A DNA stretch of 64,000 bases from Dyella silvae (GTDB taxonomy: Bacteria; Pseudomonadota; Gammaproteobacteria; Xanthomonadales; Rhodanobacteraceae), in the NCBI RefSeq assembly GCF_026421305.1, contig NZ_JAPJBQ010000009.1:1-64000 (forward strand), in the 5' to 3' direction. Positions 36,881 through 45,842 of this stretch are shown piece after piece; position 1 is the first letter of the stretch; each line of letters begins with the position of its first letter. The notes beneath the pieces were generated by a model that saw nothing but the letters and a program-made list of their open reading frames with translations, ran no database searches and was not told the origin of the DNA. Position numbers and translations under genes: made by a program.

Positions 36881-37851
36881 GCCGCGGCCTCGCTCAACAC
36901 CGTGGCGGCTGGTCCGTTGATGGGCGACACCAGTGCGTCGCTGGCCAGACCCTCTTCGGCAAACGCGGCCACCATCGCTGCGGCGGCACGCTCGGCGTCG
37001 TCGCGCCGCTCATACCAGCCGAACACGCTGGGGCCGCCACCGGAAATGCTGGCGCCCAGCGCGTTGTGATCGAGCGCGGCCTGCTTCACGCGTGCAAAGC
37101 CAGGAATCAGCGGCGCGCGGCGGGGTTCCACCAGCACATCCTTCAGACCTTCACGCACCAGCGTGGCATCACCGCGATGACAACCCGTCAGCACCAGCGC
37201 GAGATTCGCGTGCTGCGTCACTACGTCGTGCAACGCAAAGCCATCGGCCAGCACGGTGCGGGAGCGCCGTGTTTCCAGCACCACATGGGGATGCACCAGC
37301 GCGCAATGCCAGCTGTCAGGCACCGGCAGGCGCAAGATGCGATCGCGTGTGGCCAGTACCAGGCCACCCAGCAGCATGGGACCGATGTTGTCGCCATGGC
37401 GGCTGCCACTCGCCACGGATTCCCCATCCATCGCAAACCCGTATAGCGCCTCGCGCGGCAGCTCTCGCTCGAGCAAGGCATTGGCCGCCACCAGCGCAGC
37501 AACGCATGAGGCCGCGGAGCCGCCCATCCCGGAGCCGAGCGCAATGCCTTTGTACAGCTCCACTTCGAAGCCGTGACGCAAGCCCAGCGCGCGACGCAGC
37601 GAGAGCAGCGCAGCGCCCGCGGTATTGGCGGCGGCATCGAGCGGCAAGTCGGTCACGCAGCCGTGCACGGCGGCGATGCGCACGGTGGGCTCATCGATAC
37701 GCCGCACCACCGCGCGATCACCCGCACCGGCCACGGTATGGCCCAGAATGTCGAAGCCCACCGCGACATTGCCGACGCTGGCATACGCCATGGCCTGAGC
37801 GCTCAACGCGCGTTGCGGGTTCGTCATGGGATCGGCCAACTGCGCACTCAT
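36877..37851 (-). CDS. thrB: Homoserine kinase
   Basis: GHMP-family kinase (324 aa) that phosphorylates homoserine. The ATP-binding glycine-serine loop is [19 protein letters not shown] near 105-122; the N-terminal [14 protein letters not shown] and the C-terminal [14 protein letters not shown] motifs complete the family signature. The start overlaps the end of hom by four bases and the stop overlaps thrC by four bases, so all three enzymes are translationally coupled. Confidence 0.97.
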   Translation of the reverse strand: MSAQLADPMTNPQRALSAQAMAYASVGNVAVGFDILGHTVAGAGDRAVVRRIDEPTVRIAAVHGCVTDLPLDAAANTAGAALLSLRRALGLRHGFEVELYKGIALGSGMGGSAASCVAALVAANALLERELPREALYGFAMDGESVASGSRHGDNIGPMLLGGLVLATRDRILRLPVPDSWHCALVHPHVVLETRRSRTVLADGFALHDVVTQHANLALVLTGCHRGDATLVREGLKDVLVEPRRAPLIPGFARVKQAALDHNALGASISGGGPSVFGWYERRDDAERAAAAMVAAFAEEGLASDALVSPINGPAATVLSEAAA

Positions 37852-38999
37852 GGGCGCACCTCCAGTGATTCGGCAATGCGTAACAGGTCAGCGAAGATAC
37901 CAGCTGCCGTTACTTCTGGGCCGGCACCGGGTCCTTGCACCAGCATCGGGTTCTCGCGATAGCGGTGCGTGGTGAACTGTACGATGTTGTCCGTGAGTCG
38001 CGTGTGCGCGAACGGATGCAAAGCGGGCAGCACGGCCAGGCGTACGCTGGCGTGCCCGTTCGCGTCGAGGCTGGCGACATGGCGCAGTACGCCGCCTTGT
38101 GTCTGAGCGGACGCAACGTTGCGAGCCATGGAGGCGTCGAGCAGATGCAGATGCTCCAGGGCGTCCTCAACGGAAAGCGCGGCAAGCTCGGGGGGCACCA
38201 GGCTTTGCACCTCCACATCGTCCAACGACAGCGACCAGCCCGCTTCGCGAGCGAGGATCACCAGCTTGCGCGCCACATCGAGACCCGAAAGATCGTCGCG
38301 CGGATCAGGCTCCGTATAACCCAGCGCGTGGGCTTCGCGTACCAGTGCGGAGAACGGGCGGCTGCCGTCGTGGCGATGGCAGAGCCACGCCAGCGTGCCG
38401 GAGAACATGCCCTCGACAGCGAGCAGCTCATCGCCGGTATCCAGCAGATCGCGCAAGGTCTGCACGACGGGAAGGCCGGCGCATACCGTGGCTTCGTAGC
38501 GAAAACGCGCACCCTGACTGCAGGCGGCGCGAATGGCCTGCAGACGCCATAGCGGTCCGCTGCCGGCAAGCTTGTTTGGCGTGACGACGTGGATGCCATC
38601 AGCCAGCCACTCCGCATAACGCGAGGCCACCGCTTCGTTCGCACTGCAATCGATCAGCAGCGCATGGCGGCCGTCCTCACCGCGCACATGGGCAGCAAAT
38701 TCGCGGAGGTCGCTGGGGCGCCAGGTTTGCGCGGTGCCATGGCGGCCATTGAGTTCCGGGTCGTCGGCATCCAGCCACATGCGGCGGCTGGCGGCGACGC
38801 CGCAGAGCTTAAGGTCCAGTCCGGCACGCGCCAGCCGCGGCTGCGCTGCGCGTAGCTGGTCAAGCAGGGCGCTGCCGACACGGCCGGGGCCGATCAGGCC
38901 CACGGCAAGCACGCGCTGGCGTGCGGTGACCGTCGGCAGCGCCATGGCATGCGGCGGTAGCGACGGTTGTTCGAGCGATGGTGATGCAGCAACGTTCAC
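37848..38999 (-). CDS. hom: Homoserine dehydrogenase without aspartokinase or ACT domain
   Basis: Stand-alone homoserine dehydrogenase (383 aa) equivalent to the C-terminal half of bifunctional ThrA/MetL. The NAD(P) site is [29 protein letters not shown] and the catalytic segment [19 protein letters not shown] follow. No aspartokinase domain precedes it and no ACT domain follows it, so the usual allosteric threonine inhibition may be absent. I chose the GTG at 38999 because TTGGAGG lies six bases upstream; the ATG 18 codons later is less favoured. It is the first structural gene after a Thr/Ile-rich leader. Confidence 0.93.
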   Translation of the reverse strand: MNVAASPSLEQPSLPPHAMALPTVTARQRVLAVGLIGPGRVGSALLDQLRAAQPRLARAGLDLKLCGVAASRRMWLDADDPELNGRHGTAQTWRPSDLREFAAHVRGEDGRHALLIDCSANEAVASRYAEWLADGIHVVTPNKLAGSGPLWRLQAIRAACSQGARFRYEATVCAGLPVVQTLRDLLDTGDELLAVEGMFSGTLAWLCHRHDGSRPFSALVREAHALGYTEPDPRDDLSGLDVARKLVILAREAGWSLSLDDVEVQSLVPPELAALSVEDALEHLHLLDASMARNVASAQTQGGVLRHVASLDANGHASVRLAVLPALHPFAHTRLTDNIVQFTTHRYRENPMLVQGPGAGPEVTAAGIFADLLRIAESLEVRP

Positions 39000-39050
39000 G
39001 ATGGCCTCCAATAGGGGCCCGTGCTCGCTGGCGGGGTACGGAGAGTGCAC

Positions 39051-39077
39051 CGGCCCGCCTCATCGAGGGCGGGGCCG
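39051..39077 (-). promoter_or_regulatory. Attenuator-position hairpin of the thr operon
   Basis: CGGCCCGCC (39051-39059) is complementary to GGCGGGGCCG (39068-39077) with a one-base bulge, between the thr leader stop and hom. The position suits an attenuator, but there is no T run downstream on the minus strand, so control may be Rho-dependent or translational. Confidence 0.5.
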
Positions 39078-39093
39078 TTTGCGTTAGGGAAAC

Positions 39094-39246
39094 TTACTCG
39101 CGCACGGCAACCCACCCCGACCCGGTGGTAATAGTGGTCGTGGTGGTGGTCGTAGCGGCGATGGTCATGGCGCCTGCGCACAGTTGCATGCGCCCGGTGG
39201 AAACCGGGTACGAAGGCATGCGTGCTGGCATGAATGACGGCGACAT
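39094..39246 (-). CDS. thrL: thr operon leader peptide (50 aa)
   Basis: Small reading frame ahead of hom, beginning MSPSFMPARMPSYPV and including MTIAATTTTTTTITTGSGW near the C-terminus. The Thr/Ile run matches the purpose and pattern of E. coli ThrL. I give the ATG at 39246, but in-frame ATGs at 39231, 39219, 39189 and 39168 are also possible; the last gives a 24-residue peptide. TAAGGTCG lies upstream of 39246 exactly as TAGGGTCG does in the leu-ilv leader, and a -35-like TTGACT (39283-39278) is 18 bases further upstream. Confidence 0.85.
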   Translation of the reverse strand: MSPSFMPARMPSYPVSTGRMQLCAGAMTIAATTTTTTTITTGSGWVAVRE

Positions 39247-39324
39247 GGCACCGACCTTAGGTCGATTGCTGCACTGCAGTCAACAGGTACAAGTGAAACT
39301 TTAGCCGTCTGGCCTTCCGAAGCC

Positions 39325-39576
39325 TCAGTCGCGATTACCCCAATGCCAACGGGGCGGTTCGCCCTTGATCCAGCACACCAGGAGCAGTGCGGAGGTCAGC
39401 ACGCCGACGCAGAGCAACAGCAGGCCGTGTTCATGGTGAGGCATCAGCCACGACATGCACGCTCCCAACAGGCCGGCGTAGATCAGCATCACCACCAGGC
39501 CCTGCCAGGTGGTGGGAAAGCCCCAGCCCCATCCATAGCGTTTGGCCGGAAACCAGTATTTCTGCTCGCCTTGCAT
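39325..39576 (-). CDS. Small two-helix membrane protein (83 aa)
   Basis: Small inner-membrane protein with an aromatic N-terminus (QKYWFPAKRYGWGWGFPTTW) and two hydrophobic helices at about 26-45 and 51-70. The C-terminus KGEPPRWHWGNRD is polar and Trp-rich. I chose the ATG at 39576 because AGGGGG lies seven bases upstream; longer in-frame extensions are Arg-rich and unlike protein. Function is unknown. It is just upstream of the thr promoter on the same strand, but not part of that operon. Confidence 0.75.
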   Translation of the reverse strand: MQGEQKYWFPAKRYGWGWGFPTTWQGLVVMLIYAGLLGACMSWLMPHHEHGLLLLCVGVLTSALLLVCWIKGEPPRWHWGNRD

Positions 39577-39650
39577 CGAACGCCCCCTGCGGCGTTGGGT
39601 GGGAACGCGGCGGAGTCTACGCCACCGCGCGCTCCGCACCAGTGCTTGCC

Positions 39651-41636
39651 TCAGTGTGAGAGATCGATGGCGTAGACGGCGGAGCCATCGCCGCTGTCGC
39701 TGAGCTGGCGAATGCCCTTCAGACCCGCATCGTGCGCCACATCCTGCTTGCCGCTCGCGCCCTTGAACACCACGTCGCCGCGCGTCTTCAGCGGAGCGAA
39801 GCGCCAGGAGGATGACGGGAGATCCTTCGCGTCGATCGTCTGCTGATGCTGCAGCCACCTGGCCAGGATCTCGCGTGCGCCGTCTGGCGCGGACAGCACA
39901 ATGTTGCTGCCATCCAGGCCAGGGAAGTTGCCGCCACCGCTGGCGCGGTAGTTGTTGGTGGCCACGATGAACCGCTGTTGCGGCGACACCGGCTTGCCTT
40001 TGTAGCGAAGTTTGACGATGCGCTGACCCGCCGGCTTCGACACATCGATCTCATAGCTCAGCTCACCCTGGATCTGGTCGAAATTGAAGCCGGGGTAGTG
40101 ATCATTGATCAGCGATTGTTCGCCGTCCTTCGCCGGGTCGATACGGTTGAAGCGCTCGGCGGACTTCTCCAGCCAGGCTTTAAGGCCGGTGCCATCCACC
40201 TGCACGGCGGCCAGCGTGTTGGGGTAGAAGTACAGGTCAGCAGCGCTGCGCAGGGTCAGCGGGCCAGCGGCCACATCGGTGTAGTCATCGGGGCCGCCGA
40301 AGCCGGTACGGAACGCAGCGGCCGCCGAGAGCACCGGCAACGAGGCCAGCTCCGGATGCTGCCTGGGCAGTTCACGCTGCACGTAATCGCGCATGGCAGC
40401 ATTGATGGGCGCCAGTGCGGTCATGTTGCCGACGTCGGCGAAATAGCTGCTCATGCGCACGCGGGTGGTGCCGATCGGCGTGTTGACGTAGGCCATGGCG
40501 GCCTCATGGGCCTGTGCCACCACCGGCGCGATGGCCGGGTCGGCCGGCACGCAGTCGTTCTTGGCCGGACAGATGGGCCGCACCTCACTGTGCGTCTGGC
40601 CGGCGTCGATCACCCAGCGGCCGTCCTTGCGCTGCAGGGCGAGGTCGATCACGCCCAGGTCCTTGCCGAAGAAGCCGCCCATCACCGCCGGCTTGCCGCG
40701 TACGAAACCGCGTTCCGCATCCACCTCGGCCATGCCTTTGTAATGAGGGCCGGGGAATTCGGTGTGGGAGTGGCCCAGCAGCAGCACGTCGATGCCGGGG
40801 AGGCCGGCGAGATACCAGCCGCCGTTTTCCATGTCGGACGTGTACGGCGCGGTGTTGAGCCCGCCATGCAGAATGGCGACCACCAGGTCAGGGTGCTGCG
40901 CTTCCAGTTCCGGCAGGTACTTCTGCGCCGCCTCAACCACGCCGGTCACGGTGACCTTGCCGGCGAGGTTCTGTTTGTCCCACTCCAGGATCGGCGGCGG
41001 CGTAAAGCCAATGATGCCCACCTTGAGCGACACACGGCGGCGGGTGCCGTCCGGGGCCGTGACGCTGATGTCCTTCTGCACCACCGTCCAGGGTTTGAAG
41101 ATCGGCGCACCGTCGCGGGCACTGAACACATTGGACAGCACCAGCGGAAAGTGCGGGCCGGCACAGCGATCCGCGCGGCCGCCCTCGACGTTCATCGGGG
41201 TGCCGCTGACCTGGGAGAGGAAGCCCAGGCCGTAGTTGAACTCGTGGTTGCCCGCGGTGCCGCCGTCGTAACCCATGACGTCCATGGCGCGGTAAATGCC
41301 CAGCTCCTCGTTGCAACCGATCGGCTTCACCTGAGCCTGGTAGTCGGCCAGCACGCTGCCCTGAATGGTGTCGCCGCTGTCGAACAGGAAGCTGTCCGGA
41401 AACTGCGTGCGCGCCTGACGGATCAGCGTGGCGGTGCGCTCGTAACCCAGGGAGCGGTCCTCGCGCTGCTTGTAATAGTCATAGCTGAGCACGTTGGCGT
41501 GGACATCGGTGGTTTCCAGGATGGCCACCTGGGCCCGGCTACCTTCCGGCAGGTTCTCGGGCCGGGTCGTCTGGCTCGCGCAACCGGCCAGCGCGGCGGC
41601 GGCCAGGACGGCGAGGGGGAGCAGGCGAGGGGTCAT
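39651..41636 (-). CDS. cpdB: CpdB-like 2',3'-cyclic-nucleotide phosphodiesterase/3'-nucleotidase lipoprotein
   Basis: Calcineurin-type metallophosphoesterase joined to a 5'-nucleotidase C-terminal domain (661 aa), releasing nucleosides and phosphate from cyclic nucleotides outside the cytoplasm. The metal motifs are TTDVHANVLSYDYYK, FDSGDTIQGS, GTAGNHEFNYG and LLGHSHTEFPG. A lipobox LAGC at C19 shows it is a lipoprotein, whereas E. coli CpdB is soluble in the periplasm. The C-terminal substrate segment LYFYPNTLAAVQVDG is present. It is divergent from the sulfatase-like gene. Confidence 0.92.
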   Translation of the reverse strand: MTPRLLPLAVLAAAALAGCASQTTRPENLPEGSRAQVAILETTDVHANVLSYDYYKQREDRSLGYERTATLIRQARTQFPDSFLFDSGDTIQGSVLADYQAQVKPIGCNEELGIYRAMDVMGYDGGTAGNHEFNYGLGFLSQVSGTPMNVEGGRADRCAGPHFPLVLSNVFSARDGAPIFKPWTVVQKDISVTAPDGTRRRVSLKVGIIGFTPPPILEWDKQNLAGKVTVTGVVEAAQKYLPELEAQHPDLVVAILHGGLNTAPYTSDMENGGWYLAGLPGIDVLLLGHSHTEFPGPHYKGMAEVDAERGFVRGKPAVMGGFFGKDLGVIDLALQRKDGRWVIDAGQTHSEVRPICPAKNDCVPADPAIAPVVAQAHEAAMAYVNTPIGTTRVRMSSYFADVGNMTALAPINAAMRDYVQRELPRQHPELASLPVLSAAAAFRTGFGGPDDYTDVAAGPLTLRSAADLYFYPNTLAAVQVDGTGLKAWLEKSAERFNRIDPAKDGEQSLINDHYPGFNFDQIQGELSYEIDVSKPAGQRIVKLRYKGKPVSPQQRFIVATNNYRASGGGNFPGLDGSNIVLSAPDGAREILARWLQHQQTIDAKDLPSSSWRFAPLKTRGDVVFKGASGKQDVAHDAGLKGIRQLSDSGDGSAVYAIDLSH

Positions 41637-41823
41637 GCGGCACAGTCCATGGTGGCAAAGGGCGAGACCCTAACAGATCGGCGTGACAGCTCGCCGGCGG
41701 CAACGGCCGCTGAACCGTTTCGCGGCATCCCCTCGCCGTTGCCGGCCGTTGTGCATGTGACATTCGCAAGTCCGTAGAATTGCGTCTCGATGACACTGAG
41801 GCCGGACAGGGGGCCCATCCGCT

Positions 41824-43536
41824 ATGCCGCGTTTTGTGCGGAAGACTGGATTATGGTTGGTGGCCGCAGGGTTCTTTCTGTTTTGCGTAAGCATGACAGC
41901 CCTGCCCGAACCGGACCATTTGCAGCAGACGTTTGTGATCGCGCTCATGGTGTGCGCGTTCGGTGTGTGCCTGTTCGCTTTTGGCCGTCCGGCCATGGCG
42001 CTGGTGGTGAGTGGCGGCCTGTTCCTCGGCCTCAACTTTCTCTCAGTGCTCAAGCTGCGCTATCTCGATTCGCCGCTGATGCCGGCGGACTTCATTTACT
42101 ACGCGCGTAGCAGCCTGCTGGAAACGCTGGGGCACTACCCGCACCTGTGGGGCCTGTGCCTGGTGATTGGCGTGGTGACGCCACTGGCCTTGTGGGCGGT
42201 GTGGCGCTGGGATCGCCGCTTGCTCGCGCATGTGACCCCCCGTCGTGCGTGGGCGCTGCGTGCGGGTGGCGTAGCGCTTTGGGCGATGGCGTTCTGGGTG
42301 TGCCTGTGGCCCAACGGGCCCTTTGCCGAGGTGCACGCGAGAAACGTGTGGGAGAAGCTCTCCGACGACGCGCAGATCACCAACTTCTTCGTCAACTTCA
42401 GCGATTCGGACGTCCGCATGCCCGAAACGGGCGACGATACGGCGGCTGAGCAGGAGTGGGGCCCGACGGCCGCGCGTGATCCGGCGGCCTTGCCCCGTTC
42501 ACCGGAAAGCTACCCGGACATTGTGCAGGTGCTGGAAGAGAGCACCTTCAACCCGTCCAACTTCACTCAGTGCAATATCCCCGAATGCCGCGTCGGCATG
42601 TTCAAGCCCGACGCGCGCACCCGCGCCACCGGTCCGATGCGCGTGCACACGTTCGGCGGCGGCACCTGGGTCAGCGAGTTCGCCACGCTCACCGGCATGC
42701 CGCAGGACATCTTCGGCCCGGGCGGCATGTATGCCCCGTATGTGCTGGCGCCGCACGTGCGCGACAGCCTGCCGTTGCAGCTGCAGCGGCTGGGGTATCT
42801 CACCGTGGCGATCTATCCCACCAATGGCAGCTTCCTCAACGGCCGCAATGCGTACAAGGCGTATGGCTTCGACGAGTTCTACGATGCCGGTCAGCTGGGT
42901 CTGAAGGAGTGGGAGGAAACCGACAAGCAGATGTTCGACGCGGCCAAGCGTGTCTACGACAAGGTGAAGAAGCCGGGCCAGCCGGTTTTCGTAATGATCC
43001 TCACGCTGGCCCAGCATGGCCCGCATGACTCCGATCCGCTGTCGACCTTGCCGGCACCGTTCAACAAGGCGCCGCTGAAGGGCTTGCCGGAGCGCGAGTC
43101 GCTTAACTTCAACACCTACCTGTCGAACCTGCACAACTCCGACGTGGCCATGCGCGGCCTGGAGCACGATTTCCTTGATCGCACGCAACACACGGTGATC
43201 GTGCATTTCGGTGACCACCAGCCGTCATTCAGCGGCTTGATCCGTGACATGCCGCGTACCTGGCCGACAGAGATGGCGGCGCACAAGGACTACCTCACCT
43301 ATTACATGATCAAGAGCAACTTCGAGAGCACGGCCCTGCCGCGCTATCCGATGCTCGATATCGCGTTGCTGCCGAGCATGGTGTTGCAGGCGGCGGACGT
43401 GCCGACGGACCCGTACTTCTCTGCCGCCATCGCGCTGCGTACGCGCTGCAATGGTCTGTACACCGATTGCGCGCAGCCGGAGCTGGTGAAGTCGTATCAC
43501 ACGTGGATTTTCGATCGGCTGCACGTGTACGAGTAA
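41824..43536 (+). CDS. LtaS/phosphoglycerol-transferase-like membrane sulfatase
   Basis: Membrane-anchored alkaline-phosphatase-superfamily protein (570 aa). About four to five N-terminal hydrophobic helices (residues 8-165) are followed by an extracytoplasmic sulfatase domain. The nucleophile region is near EESTFNPSNFTQ, with metal ligands in MILTLAQHGPHDSDP and VIVHFGDHQPSFSG. Relatives transfer phosphoglycerol or phosphoethanolamine to surface glycans or lipids, so modification of periplasmic glucans or lipopolysaccharide is a fair guess, not a certainty. It is monocistronic, and a palindromic repeat lies at its 3' end. Confidence 0.85.
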   Translation: MPRFVRKTGLWLVAAGFFLFCVSMTALPEPDHLQQTFVIALMVCAFGVCLFAFGRPAMALVVSGGLFLGLNFLSVLKLRYLDSPLMPADFIYYARSSLLETLGHYPHLWGLCLVIGVVTPLALWAVWRWDRRLLAHVTPRRAWALRAGGVALWAMAFWVCLWPNGPFAEVHARNVWEKLSDDAQITNFFVNFSDSDVRMPETGDDTAAEQEWGPTAARDPAALPRSPESYPDIVQVLEESTFNPSNFTQCNIPECRVGMFKPDARTRATGPMRVHTFGGGTWVSEFATLTGMPQDIFGPGGMYAPYVLAPHVRDSLPLQLQRLGYLTVAIYPTNGSFLNGRNAYKAYGFDEFYDAGQLGLKEWEETDKQMFDAAKRVYDKVKKPGQPVFVMILTLAQHGPHDSDPLSTLPAPFNKAPLKGLPERESLNFNTYLSNLHNSDVAMRGLEHDFLDRTQHTVIVHFGDHQPSFSGLIRDMPRTWPTEMAAHKDYLTYYMIKSNFESTALPRYPMLDIALLPSMVLQAADVPTDPYFSAAIALRTRCNGLYTDCAQPELVKSYHTWIFDRLHVYE

Positions 43537-43548
43537 CACGCTCCTGCT

Positions 43549-43576
43549 CGTCATCCCGGCGAAAGCTGGGATGACG
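43549..43576. repeat. Short palindromic repeat, possible bidirectional terminator
   Basis: CGTCATCCCGGC-gaaa-GCTGGGATGACG is a 12-bp stem with one mismatch between the convergent sulfatase and nagA genes. It is the short version of the 16637-type repeat. Confidence 0.75.
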
Positions 43577-43593
43577 GTTCTTTGAGGTTTTTG

Positions 43594-44748
43594 TCAGCTA
43601 CCGTAGCGCACGCCGTTAACCCAGGTTTCCTTTACCACCAGGTCGTCATCCAGCACGGCGAAGTCGGCTCGCTGGCCAGCCACCAGCCGGCCTTGCGTGC
43701 GATCCAGGCCCAGCCATGCTGCGGGATAGGCGCTCGCCATGCGCGAGGCCTCGGCGAGCGGCAGGCCCACCATGTTCACCAGATTGCGCACGCCGGTGGC
43801 CATATCCAGCGCAGAACCGGCGAGCACGCCGGCGTCGCTCTGGCAGATGCCGTCGCGGGCAATGATGGTCTGTCCGTTGAGCACGTATTCGGGGTTGTCG
43901 GCACCTACCGGCGGCATGGCGTCGGTGACCAGCACGCTCTTGCCGTGCGCCTTGGCCGCGATGGCCACGCGCAGAGCCACGGGATGCACGTGATGGCCGT
44001 CGACGATCAGGCCGCACCAGCTGTGCGGATCATCCAGCGCCGCGCCGACCACGCCGGGTTCGCGGCTGCCCAGCGGCGTCATCGCGTTGTAGAGATGGGT
44101 GAAACCGCACACACCGGCATCGAGCGCCGCGCGGGTGGTGGCGTAGTTGGCGGCGGTATGACCCGCGACCACCAGCACGCCGGCTTCGCTGAGCTGGCGG
44201 ATGGTATCCAGTGGCACTTCTTCCACTGCCAGCGTCAGCATCACCACGCCGCGGCGCTTGCGCGTGATCGCGGCGAGATCGTCGGCATCTGGCAGGCGGA
44301 ACAGGCTGGCGTCGTGGATGCCCTTGCGCGCGGTGGCGAGGAAGGGACCTTCCAGATGAATGCCGAGCACACCCGGCACGCCTTGTTCGATGGCGGCATC
44401 GACGGCGTCCAACGCCTTGTGCATCACTTCCGCAGTATCGGTGATCAGCGTCGGCAGAAAACCGGTGGTGCCGAACTTGCGGTGAGCGGCGCTGATGGTG
44501 GCCAGCGCTTCCACGGTCGGTTCGGCGTTGAACAGAACGCCGCCGCCACCGTTGACCTGCACGTCGATAAAGCCGGGGGCCAGCAGATGCCCCTTGAGGT
44601 CATGCACTCGAGCGCCGGTCACTCGCGGATCGTCGGCGCGCGCTATCGCTTCAATGGATTGGCCGCGAACAAGCACCGCCAGCCCGCTCTGCGGGCCGTG
44701 GTCCAGCAGCACGCGGCCGTTGACGAGTGCGGTGAGCGGCGCAGTCAT
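43594..44748 (-). CDS. nagA: N-acetylglucosamine-6-phosphate deacetylase
   Basis: Amidohydrolase (384 aa) that converts GlcNAc-6-phosphate to glucosamine-6-phosphate. Motifs are PGFIDVQVNGGGGV, GIHLEGPFLATARKG, VVAGHTAA, GFTHLYNAM and LVTDAMPPVGADN, which supply the metal ligands and catalytic aspartate. I chose the ATG at 44748, which shares one base with the nagB stop (TGATG) and has GGAG eight bases upstream; a GTG one codon earlier is in frame. It is the last gene of nagP-nagR-nagB-nagA. Confidence 0.96.
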   Translation of the reverse strand: MTAPLTALVNGRVLLDHGPQSGLAVLVRGQSIEAIARADDPRVTGARVHDLKGHLLAPGFIDVQVNGGGGVLFNAEPTVEALATISAAHRKFGTTGFLPTLITDTAEVMHKALDAVDAAIEQGVPGVLGIHLEGPFLATARKGIHDASLFRLPDADDLAAITRKRRGVVMLTLAVEEVPLDTIRQLSEAGVLVVAGHTAANYATTRAALDAGVCGFTHLYNAMTPLGSREPGVVGAALDDPHSWCGLIVDGHHVHPVALRVAIAAKAHGKSVLVTDAMPPVGADNPEYVLNGQTIIARDGICQSDAGVLAGSALDMATGVRNLVNMVGLPLAEASRMASAYPAAWLGLDRTQGRLVAGQRADFAVLDDDLVVKETWVNGVRYGS

Positions 44749-45782
44749 CACATGGTCTCCGTCACTTTGCGCAGATGCGGCGGCACATCCGGGTCGAATC
44801 CGCGCGCCAGCGACAAAGCGCTGGCGGCACGATAGAAACTCTGCACGGCCAGCAGCGGCGCCACGATGGGCGCAATGCCTTCCGGCAGCGGCAGCTTGTC
44901 CGGATCATGGTTGCCCGGCGCGGCAATGAACACGCGGGCGCCACGCGCGCGAAATTCGTTCGCTACCGCCATGGTGTTGTCCATCGTGCCGTCGTCCTGC
45001 GCGAAGAACAGCACGGGGAAACCCGCACCAACCAGCGCCATCGGGCCGTGCTTCACTTCGGCAGCGCTGAACGCTTCGGCGTGCAGGCCACAGGTTTCCT
45101 TGAGCTTGAGAGCCGCTTCCAGTGCGCCGCCGAAGCCGAAGCCGCGGCCGACCACAAACAGATTGCTGGCGTTGGTCAGGCCTTCGATGAGCGCGCTCCA
45201 ATCGCAATCCCAGCCACGGCGCAGGTCGTCCGGCAGGCGGTTGACGATGGCGTGCAGGGTTTCGTCGTCGCTCCAGTGCGCGGTGAGCTGCAGCACGGCG
45301 GCCAGCGTGGCGAGGTAGCTTTTGGTGGCAGCGACGCTCAGCTCCGGACCGGCGCGCAGTGGCACGAAGGTATCGGCCATGGCGGCAAGCGGCGAATCTT
45401 CCACATTCACCAGCGCCACCACGTGGGCACCGGCATCCTTGGCGGCCTGCGCGCTGCGCAGCAGGTCCGGGCTCTTGCCCGATTGCGAGATGGCGACAAA
45501 CAGCGCGCCGTCGAGGTTCAGATCCGCATCGTAGATGGACGAGATCGACGGCGACGCCGAGGCCGTAATCAGGCCCAGGCGCGTTTCGAACACGTACTTG
45601 GCATAGGCGGCGGCGTGGTCGGAGCTGCCACGCGCGCAGGTAACGATGAAGCGGGGCGGGTTGGCCCGCAGCTGCTCGCCGAGCGCCTTCAGGATCGGCG
45701 CGTTCTCGCGCAGCTGGCGCTCGACCACGGCGGCCGTTTCGTGGGCCTCGCGGTACATCAGGGTGGAGCTGGCTTCTTTCAT
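44748..45782 (-). CDS. nagB-II: Glucosamine-6-phosphate deaminase, SIS-domain type (NagB-II)
   Basis: Two-SIS-domain protein (344 aa) of the AgaS/GlmS-C family. It replaces classical NagB in Shewanella- and Xanthomonas-type GlcNAc pathways and deaminates glucosamine-6-phosphate to fructose-6-phosphate. Sugar-phosphate sites are TCARGSSDHAAAYAKYVFE and SISSIYDADLNLDGALFVAISQSGKSPD in the first SIS domain, and VGRGFGFGGALEAALKLKETC with EVKHGPMALVG in the second. It lacks the glutaminase domain of GlmS. It is coupled to nagA and lies 60 bases after nagR. Confidence 0.93.
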   Translation of the reverse strand: MKEASSTLMYREAHETAAVVERQLRENAPILKALGEQLRANPPRFIVTCARGSSDHAAAYAKYVFETRLGLITASASPSISSIYDADLNLDGALFVAISQSGKSPDLLRSAQAAKDAGAHVVALVNVEDSPLAAMADTFVPLRAGPELSVAATKSYLATLAAVLQLTAHWSDDETLHAIVNRLPDDLRRGWDCDWSALIEGLTNASNLFVVGRGFGFGGALEAALKLKETCGLHAEAFSAAEVKHGPMALVGAGFPVLFFAQDDGTMDNTMAVANEFRARGARVFIAAPGNHDPDKLPLPEGIAPIVAPLLAVQSFYRAASALSLARGFDPDVPPHLRKVTETM

Positions 45783-45842
45783 CGTCCTATCTCAGTGACA
45801 TGCTCGGGGCGCATGCCGCGGGGCTGAAGGCGCGTAGCGTCT

